Assembly (NCBI GenBank): GCA_045639045.1
Contig: JAZUCI010000065.1
Span: 1-46,899 of the forward strand
From: SIG402 sp045639045
GTDB taxonomy: Bacteria > Bacillota > Clostridia > Christensenellales > Borkfalkiaceae
DNA: 46,899 nt
Direction of reading: 5' to 3'
A model generated the notes under the pieces. It saw nothing but the letters and a program-made list of their open reading frames with translations, was not told the origin of the DNA and did no database searches. A program made the translations under genes and the position numbers. Positions within the stretch are counted from its first letter, which is position 1; each line of letters begins with the position of its first letter. This document shows positions 1 to 8,600 of this stretch, in pieces.

Positions 1-2160
1 ATGGAAACGTGGATTTACGTTCCCACCTCCAACTCTTCCTACGTAGGAACCATTTTCGGTAACTATTCGGACGAAGGATCTTCGGTGGCAAGCCTTTCTT
101 TGGAAATTTACTATAACGGTATGCCCCGTTTCTACTACAAAACCCCCTCTGGAACTACCCGTTACGATTTTAGCGAAGTAGACGTACGCACCAACGATTG
201 GGCGCACCTTGCCGTTACGCATAGCGGTAACGAAATCAAACTGTATTTGAACGGCCAATTAAAGCAAACGGTTACGGGCGTTCCCGATTACAGTTCCGCC
301 CTACCCTTTACGCAAATTGCCCTTGGCGGGGATATTAGAGAAAACAACCCCTGCTACTTTAAGGGATATATGCGCAGCTTCACCGCGTATACGGACGTTA
401 GATCGGATGCGGAAATTACCGCGGACTATAAAAACGGCCCCGCGCTTACGGATGCGGCAATCGCTTGCCATTACGATTTAACCAAGGTAACTACTTCTAC
501 CCACGTGGTGGAAGATGCGTCCCCCAAGGATAACGATTTGGAACGTTTGTGGCTTAGCGAAAGCCTTTTGGATTTGGATAAATACGCGTACTCCTTCGCG
601 GTAATCGGCGATCCCCAAAAACTTTTATACTACGATTTGAAAAACGGTACGGATAACTTAACCTACATCTTTGATTGGCTTTCGGACCCCGAAGTGATTG
701 CGGAAAAGAAACTTGCGTACGCGTTCGGCATGGGGGATACTACCGACTCGCGCAACGTGGACGCGGAATACGTTTACGCCGCACAAGAATTCCAAAAACT
801 GACGGATGCGGGCATTCCTTGGCAATTCGTTCAAGGCAACCACGATGAACTTCCCTACTACGATAAATATTTTGGCGGTAGTGAAAACTGGAAGAATTTG
901 GATATTCACTACTACACGGGAATAAGCGAACGCCCCGGCCGCCAAGACTACTACGTGAACAACCCCAAGAACTTGGGTAGCTTCTACGTAAACTTCACCA
1001 TTTGCGATACCGATTGGATGTTCTTCTCCCTAGACTACGGCGTAGAAGACAACATTTTGGATTGGGCAAGTGAAGAAATTGCTAAAAACCCCACCCGCCG
1101 CGTAGTCATTACCACCCACGCGTATATTGACGGCAACGCGGATTACGTTTGCGAAGAACACGAAAGCAGTCCTTCGGAAATTCACAATACCTATAACGAT
1201 GGGGACGACATTTGGGAAAAACTAATTAGAAAGCACCGCAACATCTTATTAGTTCTTTGCGGACACTGTGGCGCAGACGACGTAATTTGGCGCCAAGATT
1301 ACACCGATTGCGGTACCAAGGTTACCCAAATGTTGGTAAACCCCCAAAATTTCGATCCCACCTACGATTACAAAACGGGTATGGTTGCCCTTCTGCACTT
1401 TACCGAGGACGGTAGGGACGTTGGCGTGGAATACTATTCCACCGTTCGTAAACAATACTTCAAATTAAAAAATCAGTTTGAATTCGACTTAATCGATTAC
1501 TACGGCAACGGTATTTACGAAGTACAATCCATCCCCAACGCGGATGGTACCACCACCCTTCGCTACCTTTACACCAACGGCACGTACGAAGACGTAATCG
1601 TTGGTAACGTTGGCGGCGGCGGACGTCCCGGCGCAGACGGGGAAGACGGTAAGGACGGCGAGGACGGTCAAACCCCCTATATCGGTGAAAACGGTAACTG
1701 GTGGATTGGGGAAACGGATACGGGCGTGAAGGCGCAAGGGCCCCAAGGCCCCCAAGGGGAACAAGGACCCGCGGGTACGAACGGAACGAACGGCACCAAC
1801 GGTACGAACGGTATGAGCGGTGCGGACGGCCAAACCCCCTATATCGGTACTAACGGTAACTGGTGGATAGGCACTACGGATACGGGCGTAAAAGCGCAAG
1901 GGCCCCAAGGCGAACAAGGCGAAACTGGGCCCCAAGGCCCGCAAGGTGAACAAGGCGCGCAAGGCGAACAAGGCGCGGTTGGTCCGCAAGGTCCTCAAGG
2001 GGAACAAGGTGCGGTTGGCCCGCAAGGCCCCCAAGGCGCGGACGGGAAGGACGGCGCAAACGGTAGCTCTGGCTGTAAAAAGGGTGCCGCTCAAACCCTG
2101 GCGTTGTTTGCCAGCGTAATGGCGCTTGCAGGCGTTTTCCTGTTCGGCAAAAAAAGATAA
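1..2160 (+). CDS. Secreted LamG / calcineurin-like phosphoesterase / collagen-repeat surface protein (5' truncated by window edge)
   Basis: The reading frame is open at base 1, so the true start lies outside the window. Base 1 aligns with about residue 290 of the paralogue at 5622-8741, so roughly 290 N-terminal residues (signal peptide, first LamG-like domain) are missing. Visible domains: a LamG/concanavalin-like beta-sandwich (1-150); a calcineurin-like metallophosphoesterase (about 195-480) with GDPQ, GMGDTTD, QGNHDE, THAY and LCGHCG as the metal-binding blocks; collagen-like Gly-X-Y repeats (about 540-690) broken by two copies of a TPYIG.NGNWWIG module; and a tail with Cys, a hydrophobic stretch and a final KKR. 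The tail resembles a cell-surface sorting signal but has no LPXTG. Substrate unknown: phosphodiester or phosphomonoester hydrolysis outside the cell is inferred from the fold. Confidence 0.85.
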   Translation: METWIYVPTSNSSYVGTIFGNYSDEGSSVASLSLEIYYNGMPRFYYKTPSGTTRYDFSEVDVRTNDWAHLAVTHSGNEIKLYLNGQLKQTVTGVPDYSSALPFTQIALGGDIRENNPCYFKGYMRSFTAYTDVRSDAEITADYKNGPALTDAAIACHYDLTKVTTSTHVVEDASPKDNDLERLWLSESLLDLDKYAYSFAVIGDPQKLLYYDLKNGTDNLTYIFDWLSDPEVIAEKKLAYAFGMGDTTDSRNVDAEYVYAAQEFQKLTDAGIPWQFVQGNHDELPYYDKYFGGSENWKNLDIHYYTGISERPGRQDYYVNNPKNLGSFYVNFTICDTDWMFFSLDYGVEDNILDWASEEIAKNPTRRVVITTHAYIDGNADYVCEEHESSPSEIHNTYNDGDDIWEKLIRKHRNILLVLCGHCGADDVIWRQDYTDCGTKVTQMLVNPQNFDPTYDYKTGMVALLHFTEDGRDVGVEYYSTVRKQYFKLKNQFEFDLIDYYGNGIYEVQSIPNADGTTTLRYLYTNGTYEDVIVGNVGGGGRPGADGEDGKDGEDGQTPYIGENGNWWIGETDTGVKAQGPQGPQGEQGPAGTNGTNGTNGTNGMSGADGQTPYIGTNGNWWIGTTDTGVKAQGPQGEQGETGPQGPQGEQGAQGEQGAVGPQGPQGEQGAVGPQGPQGADGKDGANGSSGCKKGAAQTLALFASVMALAGVFLFGKKR

Positions 2161-2201
2161 CGTAATTAGCATTTCGTAGGAAACTTCCTAAAAAACCAAA
2201 G

Positions 2202-2244
2202 CGAAGGGCGAAAGCAAGAAATTGCTTTCGCCCTTCGTAATTTT
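2202..2244. terminator. Intrinsic terminator between convergent genes
   Basis: A perfect 16-bp inverted repeat (arms 2202-2217 and 2222-2237) with a GAAA loop is followed by a T-rich stretch on the plus strand. It lies between two converging genes and can serve both. The core GGGCGAAAGCAA stem and the upstream TCCTAAAAAACCAA stretch recur after the paralogous gene at 8741. Confidence 0.85.
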
Positions 2245-2253
2245 TGCGTCCTT

Positions 2254-3354
2254 TTATTCCCCCTTTCCTTGTAAGGAAAGGTCCTTTCTTATTTTTCTTC
2301 TTACGCGGTTGATGTGCCGTTCAAAATCCCCGTTATCCAGTAGCTCGGTTAACACGTACTGCATAAAGGTGGGCACGGTGCAAGAATAAAAGCCCAGCTT
2401 TTCTTTGTACACCCCAACAAGGTGCTTTGGCAGTACCATATAGCCTATCCGAAGGGAGGGGGAAATGGTTTTGGAAAAGGTATTCAAATAAATCACGTTA
2501 TCCCTATCCGTAAGCGAAAACAGCGTTTCGGTGGGCTTGGTGGAAACCGAAAATTCGGATTCAAAATCGTCCTCGATAATATACCGCCCGTTCTTATTTG
2601 CCCAACGGATATATTCGTGCCGTTTAGAGGCAGTTGCGGTTACGCCGCTTGGGTAACTGCGAAAGGGGGTAGTATGTAGCACGTCCGCCGCCGTATCCTT
2701 TAACGCCGCGCTATCGATCCCCGTTTGGGTTAGGGGCAGTAGCTCGTAGCTAATTTCGGTTGCCTTATACACCTGCTCTATTTTTTTATACGAAGGGGAT
2801 TCTATGGCAAAGGTGCGGTTCCTGCCCAAAAGGTCTACGATTAGCCCGTACAGGCTTTCGGAGCCAGAGCCCACGATAATCTGCTCCTCGCTTACCGCAA
2901 TGCCTCTATTCCGCTTTAAATACCGTTTCACGGCATCCTTTAGTTCGGCAACCCCGCTGTTGGGGGATTTTTCCAAAAGCAAATCTCCGTGCTCGGTTAA
3001 TACCTTACGCATGGTTTTGCTTAATACCGAAAGGGGAAAATCGGGGTATTCGTGCCTGGTTTGGTAAGGAGCGTGATATTTTTGCACGGGGCTTGCGGGT
3101 GCGGCAAATCCGTCCTTTTTACGGAAGCACACGATAAACCCGCTCCGTTCCTTGGGCTCGATATACCCTTCCTCGCTTAACAATCCGTAGGCGTGCTCCA
3201 CGGTTATGGTGCTAACCCCCGTTTCCTCTGCCAAGGCGCGGATGGAGGGCAGCTTTGCGTTATACGGGTACAGCTCGTTTACGATGTCCTCGCGTAGCTG
3301 CCGATATATTTGCAGGTATACGGGGCGTTTTTCTTTTTCTACGACATATTTCAT
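2254..3354 (-). CDS. MocR/PdxR-type GntR-family regulator with aminotransferase domain, C-terminally short
   Basis: Residues 1-70 form a GntR winged helix (PVYLQIYRQLREDI, then LPSIRALAEETGVS). From about 105 a class I aminotransferase fold follows, with EDDFESEF (261-268) and the PLP lysine in NTFSKTISPS (Lys295). MocR proteins of the PdxR branch sense PLP and control vitamin B6 genes; divergence from a pyridoxamine kinase gene fits that role. At 366 residues it is about 100 shorter than typical MocR proteins. The fold stops soon after the ERHINRVRR helix, so the C-terminal small domain appears to be missing, and the last residues are encoded by a small palindrome near 2264-2283. It could be a functional short variant or a decayed gene. 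Confidence 0.85.
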   Translation of the reverse strand: MKYVVEKEKRPVYLQIYRQLREDIVNELYPYNAKLPSIRALAEETGVSTITVEHAYGLLSEEGYIEPKERSGFIVCFRKKDGFAAPASPVQKYHAPYQTRHEYPDFPLSVLSKTMRKVLTEHGDLLLEKSPNSGVAELKDAVKRYLKRNRGIAVSEEQIIVGSGSESLYGLIVDLLGRNRTFAIESPSYKKIEQVYKATEISYELLPLTQTGIDSAALKDTAADVLHTTPFRSYPSGVTATASKRHEYIRWANKNGRYIIEDDFESEFSVSTKPTETLFSLTDRDNVIYLNTFSKTISPSLRIGYMVLPKHLVGVYKEKLGFYSCTVPTFMQYVLTELLDNGDFERHINRVRRKIRKDLSLQGKGE

Positions 3355-3385
3355 CTGTATATATAATTTTCTCCAAAACTGATTA

Positions 3386-3414
3386 TTTTCATATGTACAA
3401 AAATATTGTATACT
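3386..3414 (+). promoter_or_regulatory. Promoter of the B6 kinase/transport operon
   Basis: TTTTCA (3386-3391), a 17-bp spacer and TATACT (3409-3414) precede the kinase start by about 33 bp. The 93-bp divergent intergenic region would also hold the operator for the MocR-type regulator; I see no clear direct repeat that I could call its site. Confidence 0.55.
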
Positions 3415-3447
3415 ATCCGTATCAAAATGTCAAGGGGGTAACCGAAT

Positions 3448-4296
3448 ATGCCAAGCGAAAAACAAAAGAAAATTGCAGTAATTAACGATTTTTGCGGCTT
3501 TGGGCGTTGCTCGCTTGCGGTTTCCCTGCCCATTATTTCCGCTTTAAAGGTACAATGCTGCCCCCTGCCCACCGCTATTTTTTCCAACCACACGGGATAC
3601 GAAAGCTTTTACCGCACCGATTATACCCGCCATATGGAATCGTATTTTAACGAGTGGAAAAAGCTGAACCTTTCCTTTGATGGGATTCTTACGGGCTTTC
3701 TCGGCTCCCCCAAGCAAATCCAAATTGTAAAACGCTTTTTGCAGGAATTTAAAAGGGAAAACACCCTTACGGTGGTAGACCCCGTTATGGGGGATAACGG
3801 CAAGCTGTACCAGTCCTACCCCACCAAGCTTGCTAAGCAAATGGCATCCCTTCTTCCCTACGCGGATATTATCACGCCCAATTTAACCGAAGCGTGCATT
3901 CTATCAAACACCCCGTACAATGCGAATATGGACGTGGAAGAACTGACCGCACTTTGCCAAAAGCTAAGCGATATGGGGCCAACCCGCATCGTGATTTCAG
4001 GCATAGAACGGGGGGAAGATTTGCTGAACTTCGTTTTTGAAAGGGGAAAACCGCCCCAAACCGTAAAGGAACACAAAACGGGTTCCTGCCGCGCGGGAAC
4101 GGGGGACGTGTTTTCTTCCATCATTGCTGCGGACGTAGTCAACGGCGCAAATTTCACCCAAGCCGTTCGGCACGCTTCCGCCTTTATTGCCAAGGCGCTT
4201 CGCCATACCGCCGAAATGGATTTGCCCAAAACGGACGGCATTTGCTTTGAGGAATTTTTAGGTGAAATAGAATGGGGGCGTTCGGATGAAAAATAG
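3448..4296 (+). CDS. Pyridoxamine/pyridoxal kinase (PdxK/PdxY type)
   Basis: A 282-residue ribokinase-superfamily enzyme that phosphorylates B6 vitamers to their 5'-phosphates (salvage route to PLP). It starts with the family pattern KIAVINDFCGFGRCSL. It carries VVDPVMGDNGKLY (metal/ATP region), ITPNLTEA, and the anion-hole/catalytic motif CRAGTGDVFSS near residue 215. The start is supported by an AAGGGGG ribosome binding site just upstream. It overlaps the next gene by 11 bp, so the two are translationally coupled. With the divergent MocR regulator and the ECF S component it forms a B6 salvage unit. Vitamer preference cannot be read from the sequence. Confidence 0.92.
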   Translation: MPSEKQKKIAVINDFCGFGRCSLAVSLPIISALKVQCCPLPTAIFSNHTGYESFYRTDYTRHMESYFNEWKKLNLSFDGILTGFLGSPKQIQIVKRFLQEFKRENTLTVVDPVMGDNGKLYQSYPTKLAKQMASLLPYADIITPNLTEACILSNTPYNANMDVEELTALCQKLSDMGPTRIVISGIERGEDLLNFVFERGKPPQTVKEHKTGSCRAGTGDVFSSIIAADVVNGANFTQAVRHASAFIAKALRHTAEMDLPKTDGICFEEFLGEIEWGRSDEK

Positions 4297-4792
4297 AAAA
4301 TCCCGCCTGCTTTGTCTATCGGGCGTTTTTACGGCGCTGGTATTCGTGGTTACCGCTTATTTGCATATCCCCACCAAAAACGGATACGTACACGTGGGGG
4401 ACGGGCTGATTTACCTTGCCGCGTGCCTTCTTCCCTGGCAGTACGCCTTGGCGGTTGGCGCGGGTGGCGCGCTTTTAGCGGATTGCCTTACGGGCTTTGC
4501 CATATGGGCGCCCGGTTCGATAATCATTAAAGCCTTAACCGCCCTGCTGTTTTCAAACAAAGGCAAAAAAATTATGACTGCGCGTAGCTGGATGATGGTT
4601 CTACCCGCCGCCCTTCTTTGCGCGGGCGGATATTACTTATACGAAGCCTTGCTGTTTAGCAACTTTATATCCCCCCTTGCAGGGATTCCTGCTTCCCTAA
4701 TACAATCGGCAACCAGCACGGCGCTGTTTATCGCCCTAGGGCTTGCCTTTGATAAAATCGATTTTAAATCCAAACTGATAGGAGAGCTTTAA
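4286..4792 (+). CDS. ECF transporter substrate-binding (S) component, probably for vitamin B6
   Basis: A 168-residue, strongly hydrophobic protein with about five to six membrane segments. It resembles S components of energy-coupling factor transporters (the TIGR04002/ThiW/PdxU-like group): an early segment, a conserved GDGLIYLAACLLPW region, a glycine/alanine-rich AVGAGGALLAD, and WAPGSIIIKALTALLF. It would capture a vitamin and work with a shared EcfA/A'/T module, which is not in this window. Location directly after, and overlapping, pyridoxamine kinase points to pyridoxine-type substrates; this is inference from context, and thiamine precursors are the main alternative. Confidence 0.8.
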   Translation: MKNRKSRLLCLSGVFTALVFVVTAYLHIPTKNGYVHVGDGLIYLAACLLPWQYALAVGAGGALLADCLTGFAIWAPGSIIIKALTALLFSNKGKKIMTARSWMMVLPAALLCAGGYYLYEALLFSNFISPLAGIPASLIQSATSTALFIALGLAFDKIDFKSKLIGEL

Positions 4793-4795
4793 ATT

Positions 4796-5404
4796 ATGAT
4801 GACACTTACCTACGCCGCGGAATCTTCCATTTATATCAACATGACCAACCGTTGCCCCTGCGCCTGCACCTTCTGCTTGCGCCATAACAAGGACTACGTG
4901 TTTGATTCGGACTCCCTTTGGCTGGACCGCGAACCCACCGTACAAGAGGTGTGCGATAGCATTGATACCTGGGATTTAACCAAGTATAAGGAATTTGTTT
5001 TTTGCGGGTACGGCGAGCCCACCGAGCGCCTTCCCGATATTTTACAGGTAGCCAAGTATATCCGCAAAAAGTGTGATTTGCAAATCCGCATCAACACCAA
5101 CGGCTTGGCAGACTTAATTTGGCAGGAATCCACCGCGCCCAAGTTAAAGGGGCTTATCGACGTGGTTTCCATCAGCTTAAACGCGACAAATAAAGAGGAC
5201 TACCTTAAGGTAGTGCGCCCCAAGTTCGGCATGGATTCGTACGAGGCGATGCTGAAATTTGCAAAGGATTGCACCGCTTACGTGCCCTCGGTAATAATGA
5301 CGGTGGTGGACGTAGTAACCAGTAAAGAGGAGCAGGAGCTTTGCCGTAAAATTTGCGAATCGGTAGGCGCAACCCTGCGTATCCGCCCGTATATTGAAGA
5401 CTGA
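4796..5404 (+). CDS. Radical SAM protein of the TatD-associated family
   Basis: A 202-residue protein with the radical SAM cluster motif as CPCACTFC near residue 20 (CxxxCxxC, with one extra Cys inside). Further motifs are FCGYGEPTERL, RINTNGLADL and VSISLNA. These match the short radical SAM family usually found beside or fused to TatD nuclease genes (TIGR04038-like). No TatD gene is present here; instead it starts 3 bp after the ECF S component and ends the B6 operon before a strong terminator. The reaction of the family is unknown. A role in modifying or salvaging a B6-type compound would be a guess from position only. Confidence 0.8.
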   Translation: MMTLTYAAESSIYINMTNRCPCACTFCLRHNKDYVFDSDSLWLDREPTVQEVCDSIDTWDLTKYKEFVFCGYGEPTERLPDILQVAKYIRKKCDLQIRINTNGLADLIWQESTAPKLKGLIDVVSISLNATNKEDYLKVVRPKFGMDSYEAMLKFAKDCTAYVPSVIMTVVDVVTSKEEQELCRKICESVGATLRIRPYIED

Positions 5405-5451
5405 TTTTGATACTCACGAAAAAGATTCCGCTTTAAAACCAAATCCCACGT

Positions 5452-5491
5452 GGGCAAAGGCAAAAATAAGCCTTTGCCCGCGGTTTTTTTT
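5452..5491 (+). terminator. Terminator of the B6 operon
   Basis: A 10-bp GC-rich stem (5452-5461 with 5470-5479) and an AAAAATAA loop are followed by GCGG and eight T residues. It lies 48 bp after the radical SAM stop codon. Immediately downstream is an almost pure pyrimidine tract (5484-5550). Confidence 0.85.
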
Positions 5492-5553
5492 GCCCTTTTC
5501 CTTCCCCTTTTTATCCTTTCCCCTTCGTTTTCCCTTTTTCTTTTTCCCCACTA

Positions 5554-5582
5554 TTGACATCCTCTTAAAAATATGTTATTCT
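5554..5582 (+). promoter_or_regulatory. Strong promoter of the second surface phosphoesterase gene
   Basis: A perfect TTGACA (5554-5559), a 17-bp spacer and TATTCT (5577-5582) preceded by TG at the extended -10 position. The ribosome binding site AGGGAGGA (from about 5608) then precedes the ATG at 5622, which fixes the start although the frame is open further upstream. Confidence 0.75.
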
Positions 5583-5621
5583 AAAACATATTTTATCAAT
5601 ATCCCTAAGGGAGGAACTATA

Positions 5622-8600
5622 ATGAAAATGAAACGCATCACTCAACTGTTTTTAACCTTCGCGTTTGCGCTGTGTATGGCGGTAGGCATGCTTATGCTTA
5701 CTTCCCTATCCGCAAAGGCTTGGGTTTCTTACGATAAAGGGAAAGACTTTAACAAGCTAGGCTACTACCACATGGAAAACAACTTAAATCTTGCCGAAGC
5801 GGACGATTTAACCATTGAAGTGGAAGCGTGGATTCCCGTTGTGCATTTCAGCTGGAACAACGGCGTTTTGTTTGGGGATTACAACAACCAAGGCTCTTCC
5901 GTAAGCGGTTTTTACTTAATGCTTGCAGACCAAGGGAAAATTAAACTTTCCACTATGTTCGCGCAATCGTTTACCTTCAAAACGAACTACCTAGATTATA
6001 TGGGTACCGAAGATAACCCCACGCCCGCACGCTTTGCGCTTGTAATTGACGTGGAGGACGTAAAGGGCGCAGGCACCACCGTTTATAAACTGTATATCAA
6101 CGGGGAACTGAAAGAAACCTTAACCGAAAGCGACCCCGTAATGGAACGCCCCGGGCAACACCTTTACCAAGGGCAATTATCCAAGTTAGATAAGCTTTGC
6201 GTTGGTGGGGATTACTGTGCGAACAACGGCCATATGTTGCAAGGTAAAATTCAAAACTTTAGCGTGTATAAGGACGTAAGAACGGATGCGGAATTACTTG
6301 CTTCCGCCAAGGCAAGCACCTTTACGGTAGATAAGACGGATAAAAACTTACTTGCCGCGTACGATTTAACCGCAACCAATTACGCAACCGACCTTTCTAA
6401 CAATTCTAACGACTTAATTTTTGAACCCGTAGTGGGCTTACAACCTAGTAAGGATCACCCCTTACAACAAAAAACCAAGGTGGTTCCCCGTACGGTGGAA
6501 AGTTGGATTCACGTTCCCGTTAACTACACGGGGGACGTAGGCACCTTACTTGGTTGCTGGTCGGACCAAGGCTCCGCCGTGGATACCTTCAACTTTGAAA
6601 TTGTGAAAAACGGGCAACCTTCCCTAACCGTAAAAACGGTAAGCGGTATTCGGAAGTACGCGTTTGACCAAGTGGACGTGCGCACCAATAACTGGGCGCA
6701 TCTTGCCCTTACGCATACGGGTACCGAAGTGAAACTGTACCTAAACGGGGAGCTGAAACAAACCCTTGCCGCCGCGGATTACGCAAGCGGAGTTCCCTAC
6801 ACCCAACTTGCGGTGGGGGGCGACCTACGAAAGGGCAACCCGTGGAACTTTAAGGGAACCATTCGCGATTTAGCGGTGTTTACGGACGTAAGAACGGATG
6901 CGGAAATTGCCGCGGACTACAAAAAATTATCCCTTTCGGCGGATAATTTGGCAGGTTATTACGACCTTTCCGCCGTAACCCCCACGATGAACAAAGTAGC
7001 GGACTTATCCCCCAAGAAAAACGATTTGGAACGCATTTGGCTTTCTACCAGCGGCTTGGATTTAAGCAAATATTCTTACTCCTTTGCCGTTCTTGGGGAT
7101 ACCCAAAAATTGGTGTACTACGATTTAGCAAACGGTACGGATAACTTAACCTACATTTTCGATTGGCTTTCCAACCCCGAAATCATTGCAAAGTACAACT
7201 TAAAGTACGTGCTTGGCATGGGGGATACGGTAGATACGAAGGATTCTAACGAGGAATACGCGTACGCCGCGCAAGAATTCCAAAAACTGACGGATGCAAA
7301 CCTTCCCTGGCAGTTCGTTCAGGGCGACCACGATTCGGTGCAAAACTACGATAAATTCTTTGGAAACAGCGAAAACTGGGATCGCTTGGATATTCACCAT
7401 TATTCGGGCCCCAGCGAACGCCCGGGGGTTGGAAACTACTATATCAACAACCCCGAAAGTTTGGGTAACTTCTACGTTAACTTTACCGTGGGCGAAACGG
7501 ATTGGATGTTCTTTAGCTTTGACTTCGGCGCGGAAGATAACATCTTAGAGTGGGCAAGCGAAGAAATTTCCAAAAACCCCACCCGCCGCGTTATTATTAC
7601 CACCCACGCGTATATGGATTCGCAAGGCGAATACGTAACGGATACCACCAGCCGCGCGCCCTCCTCCTCCCACTACACCTATAACGATGGGGACGATATT
7701 TGGCTGGAACTTATCAACAAGCATCGCAACATCGTAATGGTTCTTTGCGGTCATAAATGCGATAACACGGGGAACATCGTTTGGCGTCAGGACCGCACCT
7801 ACTACGGCACCAAAGTAACCCAAATGTTAGTAAACCCCCAAGACTTTGATATGAATAACAACTGGGAAACGGGTATGATTGCCATGCTTCACTTTACCGA
7901 GGACGGTAGGGACGTAGGCGTAGAATACTATTCCGCAGTTCGCAACCAATATTACAGCGCGGTAAACCAATTCGAATTTAACTTAATTGATTATTACGGC
8001 AACGGCATTTACGAAATTTTAACCATTCCCAACGCAGACGGCACCACCACCCTTCGCTACCTTTACACCAACGGCACGTACGAAGACGTAATTATCGGCG
8101 GCGTAACCGAAGGCGCGGACGGGGAAGACGGTGAGGACGGCAAAACCCCCTATATCGGCGAAAACGGTAACTGGTGGATTGGGGATATTGATACGGGCGT
8201 TGCCGCACAAGGCCCCCAAGGCCCGCAAGGGGAACAGGGCGCGGCTGGTCCGCAAGGCCCCCAAGGGGAACAAGGTGCGGCTGGTCCGCAAGGCCCCCAA
8301 GGGGAACAAGGTGCGCAAGGCCCTGCAGGTACCAACGGAACGAACGGTACCAACGGCACCAACGGTACGGACGGCGAAACCCCCTATATCGGCACCAACG
8401 GTAATTGGTGGATTGGCACCACGGATACGGGCGTAGCCGCGCAAGGCCCCCAAGGGGAACAAGGCGAAACCGGGCCCCAAGGCCCCGCGGGTACGAACGG
8501 TACCAACGGCACCAACGGTACGAACGGCGAAACCCCTTATATCGGCACCAACGGTAATTGGTGGATTGGGGATACAGATACGGGCGTTACCGCGCAAGGC

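Noticed and set aside
1489..2172. Long minus-strand frame opposite the collagen-like region
   Set aside because: It is an artefact of the repetitive GC-biased Gly-X-Y codons; a similar frame appears opposite the second paralogue.
4286..4792. Thiamine-specific ECF component
   Set aside because: The fold is compatible, but the overlap with pyridoxamine kinase and the MocR regulator makes a B6 role more likely; it cannot be excluded from sequence alone.
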